A DNA stretch of 35,407 nt. Source: Rikenellaceae bacterium (GTDB taxonomy: Bacteria > Bacteroidota > Bacteroidia > Bacteroidales > Rikenellaceae). The position numbers were made by a program, and so were the translations under genes. The DNA lies in assembly GCA_017425655.1 (NCBI GenBank), contig JAFPAT010000091.1, positions 1-35,407 on the forward strand, in the 5' to 3' direction. Position 1 is the first letter of the stretch. Each line of letters begins with the position of its first letter. The notes beneath the pieces were generated by a model. That model searched no databases. It saw only the letters and a list, made by a program, of their open reading frames with translations, and had not been told where the DNA came from. Shown here piece by piece: positions 24,505 to 33,089 of the stretch.

Positions 24505-26046
24505 TTATTTATTGCTCTCATTCGGCTGGATCTGCGACCCCGGAGCCTCGATTTCGTGCTGCGGGATGGGCCATACGAAGAGCGGATTATCAGCCTTCAC
24601 ACTTATCGAGCTTCCCTCCGAGAGCGACTGTTGCTGGGGCACACGCGTAAAGCCCTCGCCATTGCGGTAGAGCGAGCCCCAACGCTTGATATCGTGCAGG
24701 CGGAAGCCCTCCATATAGAGTTCGCGTACGCGCTCATTGGCAATCTCCTCGATGAAGTTATCCTTTTTGAGCGAGAGCGAGCCTCCCGAAACATATCGAG
24801 CCTTGCGCAACGTCATTATGTCCTCGGTCGCCGCCGTAAAATTAGGAGTCTGCTGACGGCAATAGGCCTCGGCACGAATCAGATACTGCTCGGCCAGACG
24901 GAACGGCTTGGGCATCGTTACGTGGTAGATATAGCTTGATGATATAAAGTTGCGATTGCCGTAATATTTAACCAGCAGAGGCCACTGCAACGCGTGGTCG
25001 TAACCCGTCTGCGCATCGTAGAAATAGGCCTCATAGCGACGGTCGCCTGCATCGTAGAGATCCAAAACCCACTGCGCAGGGACATAATCGGGATAGAAAT
25101 TGTAGTAGTCGGTCGTAAAATTCAGGAACACCGATCCGAGTGCGCCACCGAACGAGGTCTGCGTGAAGCCGATCTGCCAGATAGCCTCGGTCGAGAGGTC
25201 GTGCGCCCACATATAGTCGAAGAAGGTCATCTCCGAAGTGTAGAGCGTGGTTGCCGACGAGAGGGCATAGGGTTTGTTCGGGTGGTCGATAACGCGCGAC
25301 GAATAGTCGATCGCCGCATCCCAATCCTGCATATAGAGAGCTACGCGAGCGTGCAGCGCATAGGCGGCACCGAGCGTAAGGTAGTGTTGCGAATAGAAGT
25401 CGTTTTCGATTGGCAACAGCTCCTCGGCATGTGCCAGATCTTCGAGTACAAACTCATACGAGGCTTTGAGCGACGAGCGTGTTGTCGGCTCGGGTGTCGA
25501 ATAGAGTTTGCGAATAACTACGCCCAGCTCTTTCTCGGCCGTTGCTGGGTCATAGGCCTTACAGAAGCACTTCAACAGCTCCGAGTAGGCCAATGCTCGA
25601 ATGGCATAGACCTCGCCCGTATAGAGTTCGAGAGCCTCGATGCGATCATCGCTGGTCTGCTTCGCAACCACCGCGTCGATACGTTCGAGGAAGAAATTAC
25701 AATGCGCAATAACACCATACAGAGCCGCATAGACCGACTCGATCTCTGCCGTTGTCGGGCGGATATCCCACTGCCAGATTGAGCCGTAGGTGTTGGTATA
25801 GCCATCAACGGCATAGACCAAATCGCACTGAATATCGGGCAGCAGTGTCAGATAGCCACTCCACAGAGCCGAGCTCTTCAAGCGGGCATAGATACCGGTA
25901 AGGGTCTGCTCGGCCTCCTCGTAGCTCTGCATCGCCTCCGTCTGCGGGATAGCCGACAAGGGGTCTTTATCCAGACACGAGGTCGTCGCAAGCGACACGG
26001 CCGCAAGCAACACAAAGAACTTGATTTGAGAAAATATCTTTTTCAT
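24505..26046 (-). CDS. SusD/RagB-family surface lipoprotein
   Basis: SusD proteins form the lid over the SusC barrel and capture the nutrient. The 513-residue protein has a lipoprotein signal with Cys at about residue 24 (LATTSCLDKDP). TPR-like helical segments follow (SYEEAEQTLTGIYARL, YTGEVYAIRALAYSELLKCF, LGAAYALHARVALYMQDW). The typical SusD end is present: FRLAEQYLIRAEAY, IANERVRELYMEGFRLHDIKRWG and LFVWPIPQHEIEAPGSQIQPN. The start at 26046 lies 15 bases after the susC stop. The ligand class cannot be read from the sequence. The neighbouring protease suggests peptide rather than sugar. Confidence 0.95.
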   Translation of the reverse strand: MKKIFSQIKFFVLLAAVSLATTSCLDKDPLSAIPQTEAMQSYEEAEQTLTGIYARLKSSALWSGYLTLLPDIQCDLVYAVDGYTNTYGSIWQWDIRPTTAEIESVYAALYGVIAHCNFFLERIDAVVAKQTSDDRIEALELYTGEVYAIRALAYSELLKCFCKAYDPATAEKELGVVIRKLYSTPEPTTRSSLKASYEFVLEDLAHAEELLPIENDFYSQHYLTLGAAYALHARVALYMQDWDAAIDYSSRVIDHPNKPYALSSATTLYTSEMTFFDYMWAHDLSTEAIWQIGFTQTSFGGALGSVFLNFTTDYYNFYPDYVPAQWVLDLYDAGDRRYEAYFYDAQTGYDHALQWPLLVKYYGNRNFISSSYIYHVTMPKPFRLAEQYLIRAEAYCRQQTPNFTAATEDIMTLRKARYVSGGSLSLKKDNFIEEIANERVRELYMEGFRLHDIKRWGSLYRNGEGFTRVPQQQSLSEGSSISVKADNPLFVWPIPQHEIEAPGSQIQPNESNK

Positions 26047-26061
26047 ACTCATTTCGCACTT

Positions 26062-29016
26062 TTAGAATATCAGATCCAAACCGAATGTAAATTGTCGAGC
26101 CATCGGATACTGCGCCGCATAGATATTCGACGTACCCTCCGGATCAAGGCCCGAGAATTTGGTGAAGGTCAGCAGATTCTGACCCTGCGCAAAGAGGCGG
26201 AAACCGCGAATAAATGTACGTTTCTTCTCCTCGGCGAACTTGAACGAGTAGCTCAACATAACATTTTTCAGACGCAGGAACGACGCATCTTCAAGCAGAC
26301 GGCTATCGAACTCGGTATAGACACCGTGGCGCGGGATGTCGGTAACATCGCCCGGCTTCTGCCAGCGATCGAGCAGGCGGCTCGACTGGTTGTACGATGC
26401 GAAACGACCGTTCGACTCGTCGAAATAGCGGTCATTATTGATCATCCATCGATCGGCGACCCAGCTGAACTGCGCGCTGAGCGACAGACCCTTCCAACTC
26501 AACGCCGTGCCGAAACCACCCTGCCAGGGGGCGATGTAGCTCTTGCCGACAAGCACCTTATCCTCGTCGCGCAACTCGGTGGTCAAAGCACCGTTCTTGT
26601 CATACCACAGTGCATCACCATTGATCGGATTGACACCCGCATAGCGGTTGATATAGAACTCGCCGAGGGGATGGCCTACGACCAACTTGGTATTGGTGTT
26701 CGAACGTTCGTACTCCTGCACACCGTTATAGAGTTCGGTGATCTCGTTGTAGTTGTACGAGGCGTTGGCATTGACAGTCCAGAGGAAATTCTTCGTCTGC
26801 ACGAGTGTAGCCATAACGCTCAACTCGGCGCCCACGTTGATCATCTCGCCCACGTTGTCCCAATAGTAGCCGAAGCCTTGATCGGTATAGGACTTGGGCA
26901 CCTCCATCAACATATCCGAAGTCTGCTTATAATATGCTTCAAAATCGACATTCAGTCGATTCCAGAAACCGAAGTGCGCACCGAGGTTGGTGGTCCAGGG
27001 CTTCTCCCAACCTAAATTCTCGTTACCGGGCTGAATCGGCGCGATACCTGCATCGCCCACATAGTCCAAACCGCCACCTACGAGTGCCGAATGAACATAG
27101 TTGGGAATCGACGAGTTACCCGACGTACCTGTCGAGAGCGAGAGCTGGGCATTGGTCAGCCAGCGCGACGAGCTCTGCATAAAGCTCTCGTTGCGCATAT
27201 TCCACATCAGACCTACCGACCAAAAACCTGCCCAACGACGCGACGAGCCGAAGCGCGACGAGCCGTCGGCACGTGCCGAAAGTTCGACAAAGTAGCAGTT
27301 ATCGAGGTTATACTCCGCGCGACCGAAGAACGAGAGGAAGCCATAATCCGAGTCGGTCGTATCGTCCCACGAGGTTGCGCGCGTGCCATTGGTGATATTG
27401 GTCAGGCGATCATTGTTCTGGCCTGCCGTAGCGACGCTGAATGCCTCGTAGTGGTAATCGACACCCTCCTGACCAACCATAAAGTTGAACGAGTGGAGGC
27501 GCGAGGTCTGCTTGGTGAAGTTATAATTTACGGTGTTTGTAATCGTAAGCTGCATACCGTCGGTCGAAGAGCGCGATGCCGAGCCGCTACCCTGATTGGG
27601 CGTATAGCTCGGATACGAAACGGCAAAGCCTGTCGTATGACCGTAGTCGATACCGAACTGCGAACGGAGCGTCAGACCCTTAATGGGCGTTGCCTCGCCG
27701 TAGATGGTTGACATCAACTTATACTTCTTGAATGTTACGGGATTATTTGCCAGCCACTCCAACGGATTCTGACCCTGACCCTTCCACGAGCCGTCAGAGA
27801 TCGAGGCGAGCGAGCCATCGTCGCGGCGGGGATTCCAATAGGGCATCATAAATCGCGCTGCCGAAATAGGCGTAACGAGCGTATATGCGCCCTCGTCTGC
27901 CTGCTGGATATTCTGGTAGTTGAACATCGTATTTGCACCGACTTTCAACCACGACGCTGCGCGACGATCGAAATTCACACGACCCGAATAGCGATCAAAC
28001 AGCGAGCCCGCCGCCGTACCCTCCTGGCTGTAATAGCCACCCGAGAGGTAGTAGTTGGTCTTTTCGTCGGCACCCGACACCGAGAGCTCGTAGCTCTGCA
28101 ACATCGCCGCCGAGTTATAGACCTCATCGAGCCAATTGACATCGGTCTGCGAGAGCAGATTATAGTTCTGTCCCGAAGTCATACCGATCTGCTTCTCATA
28201 CTCGATACGCTCGGCCGTATTCATCAAATCCCAATTGCCACGTGCCACCTGCGAGAGGCCCAACTGCGTGCGGAATTCGATATTGGGACGATCGTTCATC
28301 TGACCGCGCTTGGTGGTGATCACAATCACACCATTTGCTGCACGTGCGCCATAGATCGAGGTCGAAGAAGCATCCTTCAACACCGAGATCGACTCGATAT
28401 CGGCGGGGTTGATCGTATTGAAATCCGACGCCGCAATAGGCACACCGTCAAGGATATAGAGCGGAGCCGTGCCCGAATTGATCGAGTTAGTACCGCGAAT
28501 GGTCATTACGGCCGATGCACTCGGCTCTCCCGTATTCGAGAGCACCGAAAGACCAGCCACCTGCCCCTGCAACGCCTGATCGAAGGCGGCGGTCGGTGTC
28601 TTTTCGATCTTGGCAGACTTGACAGTCGAGACCGAACCTGTTACCGTACCCTTCTTTCGCGTACCGTAAGCGATCACCACAACGTCATCGACCACCTGCG
28701 CATCGGCCTGCATAGCCACATTGCAAGTAGCCTCGGCGGCATCCGTCGGAACGTTCCACGTGTAGGTCTGATAACCGATGTATTGAAAACTCAATACGCT
28801 ACCGGCCTCGGCCTTGATAGTGTAACTACCGTCAATCGAGGTTGTTACACCTGTCATTGATTGGGTTACGACGGTTGCGCCGAGCAGCGGTTCCCCATCC
28901 TCGGCCGTCGTTACCACTCCGCTTACAACGACCATCTTCTGGCTCTGTGCCATTGCGACCACAGATGCAAGAAGCAGACTCGTCAAGAGCAGAGAGTGTC
29001 GTAAAAATTTTAACAT
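26062..29016 (-). CDS. SusC/RagA-family TonB-dependent outer-membrane receptor
   Basis: SusC-type receptors import oligomers through a plugged 22-strand barrel powered by TonB. The start at 29016 gives a clean signal peptide (MLKFLRHSLLLTSLLLASVVAMAQ). Starts at 29034 and 29046 add only polar residues. Next come a carboxypeptidase-D-like domain (VSGVVTTAEDGEPLLGATV), a TonB-box-like VVVIAYGTRKK, and the plug with PLYILDGVPI and SIYGARAANGVIVITTK. A long barrel ends LDLIF, with a terminal Phe. The 984-residue length is normal. A consensus promoter precedes it and no sigma/anti-sigma or hybrid two-component regulator is adjacent. Confidence 0.95.
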   Translation of the reverse strand: MLKFLRHSLLLTSLLLASVVAMAQSQKMVVVSGVVTTAEDGEPLLGATVVTQSMTGVTTSIDGSYTIKAEAGSVLSFQYIGYQTYTWNVPTDAAEATCNVAMQADAQVVDDVVVIAYGTRKKGTVTGSVSTVKSAKIEKTPTAAFDQALQGQVAGLSVLSNTGEPSASAVMTIRGTNSINSGTAPLYILDGVPIAASDFNTINPADIESISVLKDASSTSIYGARAANGVIVITTKRGQMNDRPNIEFRTQLGLSQVARGNWDLMNTAERIEYEKQIGMTSGQNYNLLSQTDVNWLDEVYNSAAMLQSYELSVSGADEKTNYYLSGGYYSQEGTAAGSLFDRYSGRVNFDRRAASWLKVGANTMFNYQNIQQADEGAYTLVTPISAARFMMPYWNPRRDDGSLASISDGSWKGQGQNPLEWLANNPVTFKKYKLMSTIYGEATPIKGLTLRSQFGIDYGHTTGFAVSYPSYTPNQGSGSASRSSTDGMQLTITNTVNYNFTKQTSRLHSFNFMVGQEGVDYHYEAFSVATAGQNNDRLTNITNGTRATSWDDTTDSDYGFLSFFGRAEYNLDNCYFVELSARADGSSRFGSSRRWAGFWSVGLMWNMRNESFMQSSSRWLTNAQLSLSTGTSGNSSIPNYVHSALVGGGLDYVGDAGIAPIQPGNENLGWEKPWTTNLGAHFGFWNRLNVDFEAYYKQTSDMLMEVPKSYTDQGFGYYWDNVGEMINVGAELSVMATLVQTKNFLWTVNANASYNYNEITELYNGVQEYERSNTNTKLVVGHPLGEFYINRYAGVNPINGDALWYDKNGALTTELRDEDKVLVGKSYIAPWQGGFGTALSWKGLSLSAQFSWVADRWMINNDRYFDESNGRFASYNQSSRLLDRWQKPGDVTDIPRHGVYTEFDSRLLEDASFLRLKNVMLSYSFKFAEEKKRTFIRGFRLFAQGQNLLTFTKFSGLDPEGTSNIYAAQYPMARQFTFGLDLIF

Positions 29017-29085
29017 AGCGATATGTTTACACATTGTCGTTCGCACTTAATTGCCGAACGGTTAATTTCATAAAGTTTGAACTTG

Positions 29086-29116
29086 CAAAGATAGGATATA
29101 ATATTCTGACGACCAA
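29086..29116 (-). promoter_or_regulatory. Promoter of the susC operon
   Basis: On the minus strand TTG (29116-29114), a 20-base spacer and TATCTTTG (29093-29086) form a consensus promoter. The predicted leader is about 60 bases. Confidence 0.8.
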
Positions 29117-29149
29117 ACAGAAAACCCGTTTTAATTTTTAATATATATA

Positions 29150-29185
29150 GAAAAAACGAGAGCTGGCCACATCTGGGACAGCTCC
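29150..29185 (-). terminator. Terminator of the NifX-like gene
   Basis: GAGCTG and CAGCTC (29184-29179 and 29165-29160) close an inner CCA/TGG stem with a four-base loop. On the minus strand it is followed by TCGTTTTTTC. It separates the NifX-like gene from the susC promoter. Confidence 0.8.
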
Positions 29186-29209
29186 AATTTTCACGTAAAA
29201 CGGCAAGGT

Positions 29210-29569
29210 TTAATGGCAGTCGTGATGATCGCACGCCTCGCCCGAATCCTGTACCTGACCTGCAAGGTAGTCGCGCACCAACTGCCCGACCTCGCCTTTT
29301 TGACCGCGAATGACCTTAATTCCGTGTTTTTCAAGCACATTCTTCGCTCCTGCGCCCATATTTCCTGCCAACATCACACGCACCCCCTCGGCCTGCAACA
29401 CCGAAGCAATATTCGATTTGCAACCGCAGCCCTCGGGCGAAGGCAGAGTCGCGGTCGAGAGCGAGCCATCGGGCTCGATGGAAAAGATTGTATAGTATGC
29501 GCAGTGGCCAAAGTGGTCATCTACAACGCCGTCGCGCGTCGGAACAGCAATTTTTACATCAAGTTTCAT
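29210..29569 (-). CDS. NifX/NifB-type dinitrogenase cofactor domain protein with His/Cys tail
   Basis: The 119-residue cytoplasmic protein fits the Nitro_FeMo-Co domain: KIAVPTRDGVVDDHFGHCAYYTIF at the start, and an RVMLAGNMGAGAKNVLEKHGIKVIRG core. In nitrogen fixers such domains carry Fe-Mo or Fe-S cofactor. In non-fixers small versions are thought to bind metal clusters or act in Fe-S handling. Extra possible ligands are GCGCKSN at about residues 48-54 and the terminal CDHHDCH. No nif gene is in the window, so nitrogen fixation is not implied. It is a single gene with its own promoter and terminator. Confidence 0.85.
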   Translation of the reverse strand: MKLDVKIAVPTRDGVVDDHFGHCAYYTIFSIEPDGSLSTATLPSPEGCGCKSNIASVLQAEGVRVMLAGNMGAGAKNVLEKHGIKVIRGQKGEVGQLVRDYLAGQVQDSGEACDHHDCH

Positions 29570-29594
29570 CGGTTTGTATTTGTTTTTGATAGTT

Positions 29595-29625
29595 CAAAGG
29601 TAGCAAATTTTGCGCGTTTGAGCAA
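29595..29625 (-). promoter_or_regulatory. Promoter of the NifX-like gene
   Basis: On the minus strand TTG, a 20-base spacer and TACCTTTG (29602-29595) match the consensus, 26 bases before the ATG. Confidence 0.75.
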
Positions 29626-29742
29626 AGTTTTCACTACCGTTTCGCTCACGTTTCTTGTGCCTACGCACATACCGCACGCGCATCGCGCACATTTCGCGCA
29701 CGATTTGAATGGGCAAATGGGGTGAAACTGAAAAATTTAACG

Positions 29743-29750
29743 TACTTTTG
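29743..29750 (+). promoter_or_regulatory. -7 box of the NhaC-type/ABC-F operon
   Basis: TACTTTTG matches TAnnTTTG and lies 35 bases before the ATG at 29785. A -33 TTG at the usual distance is missing. Confidence 0.55.
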
Positions 29751-29784
29751 CGACCGAAAAAATAGTTGAAATCTAATTTTTACG

Positions 29785-31071
29785 ATGAATAGTTCCAATA
29801 AACATATTCGCGGCCTTATTGCACTGACCCCTCTTATCGTATTTATGATCAGCTACTTGGCCGTGTCGCTCATTACGGGCGACTTCTACAAAATGCCTAT
29901 CTCCGTAGCGTTTTTGATCGCCTCGATCTATGCCGTTGCAATCACTCGCAATATCGAATTCAGCAAACGAATCGAGCACTTCTCGGCCGGTGCGTCAAAC
30001 CAGAACGTAATGCTGATGATCTGGATCTTTGTTTTGGCAGGTGCCTTCGCCGAGTCGGCACGCGCAATGGGCGCGGTCGATGCAACGGTAGCGATGACAA
30101 TGCATCTTCTGCCGGCGAAACTTCTTCCCGCAGGACTGTTCATCGCTGCCTGCTTCGTTTCGATCTCGGTCGGAACATCGGTCGGAACGGTCGTGGCACT
30201 TGTCCCCGTTGCCGCAGGGTTGGCCGAGCAGACATCGCTCAATCCGGCGTGGCTTACGGCAATCGTTGTTGGCGGTGCCTTTTTCGGTGATAATCTGTCG
30301 TTTATATCCGATACGACGATCGCCGCAACACGCACACAAGGTTGCGAGTTGAAGGATAAATTCCGCGTCAATATCCGCATCGTAGCCCCCGCGGCACTCA
30401 TCACTCTCTGCATCTATCTCTTCACTGCGACCAATGTCGAGGCCCCGACTCCCGACAAGATCGAGGGCATCAAGATTTTGCCATATCTGCTTGTACTTAT
30501 CACAGCCATCGCAGGTCTTAATGTAATGAAGGTCTTGACGTTAGGTATCGTTACGGCAGGCATTATCGGTATTGCAACCGATAGTTTCGGCGCGCTCGAA
30601 TGGTGTACCGAAATGGGCAAAGGCATTACCGGAATGGGCGAGTTGATCATTATCACGATGCTCGCAGGCGGTCTGTTGGAGTTGATCCGCATCAATGGTG
30701 GTATCGACTACCTGATCAATCTACTGACACGACATATTCACGGCCGTCGCGGAGCTGAAGCATCGATTGCCGCAATGGTTTGTATGGCGAACCTCTGTAC
30801 GGCGAACAACACGATCGCAATTTTGACGGTCGGACCGATTGCACGCGATATCTCCGAGCGTTACCAGATCGATCATCGTCGTTCGGCCAGCTTGCTCGAC
30901 ACCTTCTCTTGCCTGACGCAGGGAGTATTACCATATGGTGCGCAATTGCTTATGGCTGCGGGACTTACGGGCCTGTCGCCCCTCAATATCATCGGCTACC
31001 TCTACTACCCGATGATTATGGGTGCGTGTGCCGTGCTGGCAATCATTTTCCGTTATCCACGCAAATTTTAA
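29785..31071 (+). CDS. NhaC-family Na+/H+ antiporter-like protein
   Basis: The 428-residue membrane protein has about ten to twelve helices. The NhaC-family stretch VVGGAFFGDNLSFISDTTIAATRTQGCELKDKF lies around residues 152-185, and a second polar helix pair is near CMANLCTANNTIAILTVGPIARDI. The conserved Gly-Asp-Asn-Ser cluster is typical of the ion-coupling region. It probably exchanges Na+ for H+, although related members exchange organic acids such as malate and lactate, and the substrate cannot be read here. The ABC-F gene starts 11 bases after its stop, so the two are probably co-transcribed. Confidence 0.85.
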   Translation: MNSSNKHIRGLIALTPLIVFMISYLAVSLITGDFYKMPISVAFLIASIYAVAITRNIEFSKRIEHFSAGASNQNVMLMIWIFVLAGAFAESARAMGAVDATVAMTMHLLPAKLLPAGLFIAACFVSISVGTSVGTVVALVPVAAGLAEQTSLNPAWLTAIVVGGAFFGDNLSFISDTTIAATRTQGCELKDKFRVNIRIVAPAALITLCIYLFTATNVEAPTPDKIEGIKILPYLLVLITAIAGLNVMKVLTLGIVTAGIIGIATDSFGALEWCTEMGKGITGMGELIIITMLAGGLLELIRINGGIDYLINLLTRHIHGRRGAEASIAAMVCMANLCTANNTIAILTVGPIARDISERYQIDHRRSASLLDTFSCLTQGVLPYGAQLLMAAGLTGLSPLNIIGYLYYPMIMGACAVLAIIFRYPRKF

Positions 31072-31082
31072 CACGGTGAATT

Positions 31083-32960
31083 ATGGTCTGTTATCTGCAA
31101 GTTGAGAATCTCACGAAGAGCTATGGCGAGTTGCTCTTGTTCGATCACATCTCATTGGCGGTCAATGAGGGCGAACGTATCGCACTGATTGCTCGCAACG
31201 GTACGGGCAAATCGACTCTGCTTGATCTGATTGCAGGCCGCGATACGGCCGACAGCGGCACGATCACTCCGCGCCGCGATCTACGCATTGCATACCTCGC
31301 ACAAGACCCATCGTTCGATCCCTCGCTGACGGTTTTGGAGGCCTGTCTGGGCTCGGACATCGAGGCTGCACGCGCCATCGCCACATACGAGAAGGCTATC
31401 TCCGATGCATCGGGCGAAGGTCTGCAAGAGGCTATGGCTCAAATGGATGCACTTGGTCTTTGGGATCGTGAGCAGCGCGTGAAACAGATACTTTCGCGCC
31501 TTCGTATTGACGATTTCGCGCAGCGCGTAGGCACACTCTCGGGCGGTCAATTGAAACGTGTCGCTCTTGCAGGAGTTCTGTTGAGCGAGGCCGATCTGTT
31601 GATTCTCGATGAGCCGACCAACCACCTCGATACCGATATGACCGAGTGGTTGGAGGAGTATCTTACCTCGTCGCGCAGTGCGTTGTTGATGGTTACCCAC
31701 GACCGCTATTTCCTCGACCGCGTATGTAGCGACATCCTTGAATTGGAGGACCGCCGACTCTACCACTATCGCGGCAACTATTCATACTATCTTGCTAAAC
31801 GTCAGGAGCGTATCGACGCAGCTGCAGCACGCCGCGAGAGCGACGAGAACCTTTTTCGTCGCGAGTTGGAGTGGATGCGTCGCCAACCACAGGCACGCGC
31901 TACGAAGGCTCAAGCTCGCATTGATGCATTCTATGATTTGAAAGATCGTCTGCAAACTACGCGCACGCAACGCGCTGTGCGTCTGGAAGTTCAGGCAGGT
32001 CGTATCGGCACCAAGATCTTCGAGGCCAAAGATGTCTGCAAGAGCTATGGCAGCAAACGTATCCTCGACCGCTTCAACTACAACTTTGCCCGCTACGAAA
32101 AGCTCGGTATTGTGGGCGATAATGGCTGTGGCAAGAGTACCTTTTTGAAACTTTTGATGGGATTGGAGCAGCCCGACAGTGGCACAATCGAGGTCGGCGA
32201 GAGCGTTCGTTTCGGCTATTACAGCCAGCAGGGATTGGAGTTCGACCCCTCGAAACGTGTGATCGACATCGCTCACGACATCGCCCGCGAGGTCGATCTT
32301 GGCGACGGTCGCCGATTGAGTGCATCGCAATTTCTGCACCACTTCTCGTTCCTGCCCGAACAGCAATACAACTACGTTGCAAAGTTGAGTGGCGGCGAGC
32401 GCAAACGCCTATATCTCTGCACGGTACTGATGCGAAATCCCAACTTTTTGGTACTCGATGAGCCGACAAACGACCTCGATATTATGACCCTCGGCATATT
32501 GGAAGAGTATCTGCGCTCGTTCCGTGGGTGCGTGATTGTGGTGTCGCACGACCGCTATTTTGTCGATAAGGTTGCCGACCATCTGCTGGTCTTCTGTGGC
32601 GACGGCGAGATCAAGGATTTTGCAGGAAATTACTCGGAGTATCTGGTTTGGAAACGCGATTTTGAGGCTGCGCGACGTGCTGCCGCCGCAGCCGAGGAGC
32701 AACGCAACCGCCCCACCGAGGAGCCTCGACGCGCGAAACCCGCATCAAAACGACTCTCGTTCCGCGAGCAACAGGAGTTTGCCGCACTCGACGCCGAGAT
32801 CCCTGCATTGGAATCGGAAAAGGCTGAACTTGAAGCACTTCTATCGTCAGGCACACTCCCACACGAGGAGCTTACACGCACCGCCGAACGTATTGGCACG
32901 CTGATCGACGAGATCGACGAAAAGACAATGCGCTGGCTCGAATTGAGCGAACGAGCATAG
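31083..32960 (+). CDS. ABC-F ATPase (Uup/EttA-like ribosome-associated protein)
   Basis: ABC-F proteins have two ATPase domains on one chain without membrane parts and act on the ribosome or in DNA precise-excision phenotypes (Uup). The 625-residue protein has Walker A 1 at ARNGTGKST (37-45), the LSGGQ signature and LILDEPTNHLD. A charged interdomain linker (RRELEWMRRQPQARATKAQARIDAF in outline) follows. The second domain has GDNGCGKST, LSGGE and LVLDEPTNDLD. The His switches are in THDRYF and SHDRYF. The C-terminal 80 residues form a charged coiled coil, which favours the Uup group. The first Walker A begins with Ala where Gly is usual. A terminator follows at 32995. Confidence 0.93.
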   Translation: MVCYLQVENLTKSYGELLLFDHISLAVNEGERIALIARNGTGKSTLLDLIAGRDTADSGTITPRRDLRIAYLAQDPSFDPSLTVLEACLGSDIEAARAIATYEKAISDASGEGLQEAMAQMDALGLWDREQRVKQILSRLRIDDFAQRVGTLSGGQLKRVALAGVLLSEADLLILDEPTNHLDTDMTEWLEEYLTSSRSALLMVTHDRYFLDRVCSDILELEDRRLYHYRGNYSYYLAKRQERIDAAAARRESDENLFRRELEWMRRQPQARATKAQARIDAFYDLKDRLQTTRTQRAVRLEVQAGRIGTKIFEAKDVCKSYGSKRILDRFNYNFARYEKLGIVGDNGCGKSTFLKLLMGLEQPDSGTIEVGESVRFGYYSQQGLEFDPSKRVIDIAHDIAREVDLGDGRRLSASQFLHHFSFLPEQQYNYVAKLSGGERKRLYLCTVLMRNPNFLVLDEPTNDLDIMTLGILEEYLRSFRGCVIVVSHDRYFVDKVADHLLVFCGDGEIKDFAGNYSEYLVWKRDFEAARRAAAAAEEQRNRPTEEPRRAKPASKRLSFREQQEFAALDAEIPALESEKAELEALLSSGTLPHEELTRTAERIGTLIDEIDEKTMRWLELSERA

Positions 32961-32994
32961 CGAAAACAAATTAACAATTATATACAAAAAAATT

Positions 32995-33027
32995 AGGTCG
33001 TGCCCGAAAGCGCGACCTATTTTTTGC
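32995..33027 (+). terminator. Terminator of the NhaC-type/ABC-F operon
   Basis: AGGTCGTGC (32995-33003) and GCGCGACCT (33010-33018) form a nine-pair stem with a six-base loop, followed by ATTTTTT. Confidence 0.88.
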
Positions 33028-33057
33028 TCAATTATAGGATTTTTTTCGCAAATTGAG

Positions 33058-33065
33058 TATATTTG
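33058..33065 (+). promoter_or_regulatory. -7 box of the LOG-like gene
   Basis: TATATTTG matches the consensus and ends 24 bases before the ATG at 33090. It covers the TTG at 33063, which therefore cannot be the translation start. Confidence 0.6.
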
Positions 33066-33089
33066 TTCAACACAAAAACTACCGAACGT

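Noticed and set aside
29210..29569. Nitrogen fixation locus
   Set aside because: A single NifX/NifB-type domain protein is common in non-fixing anaerobes, and no nitrogenase or radical SAM NifB gene is present.
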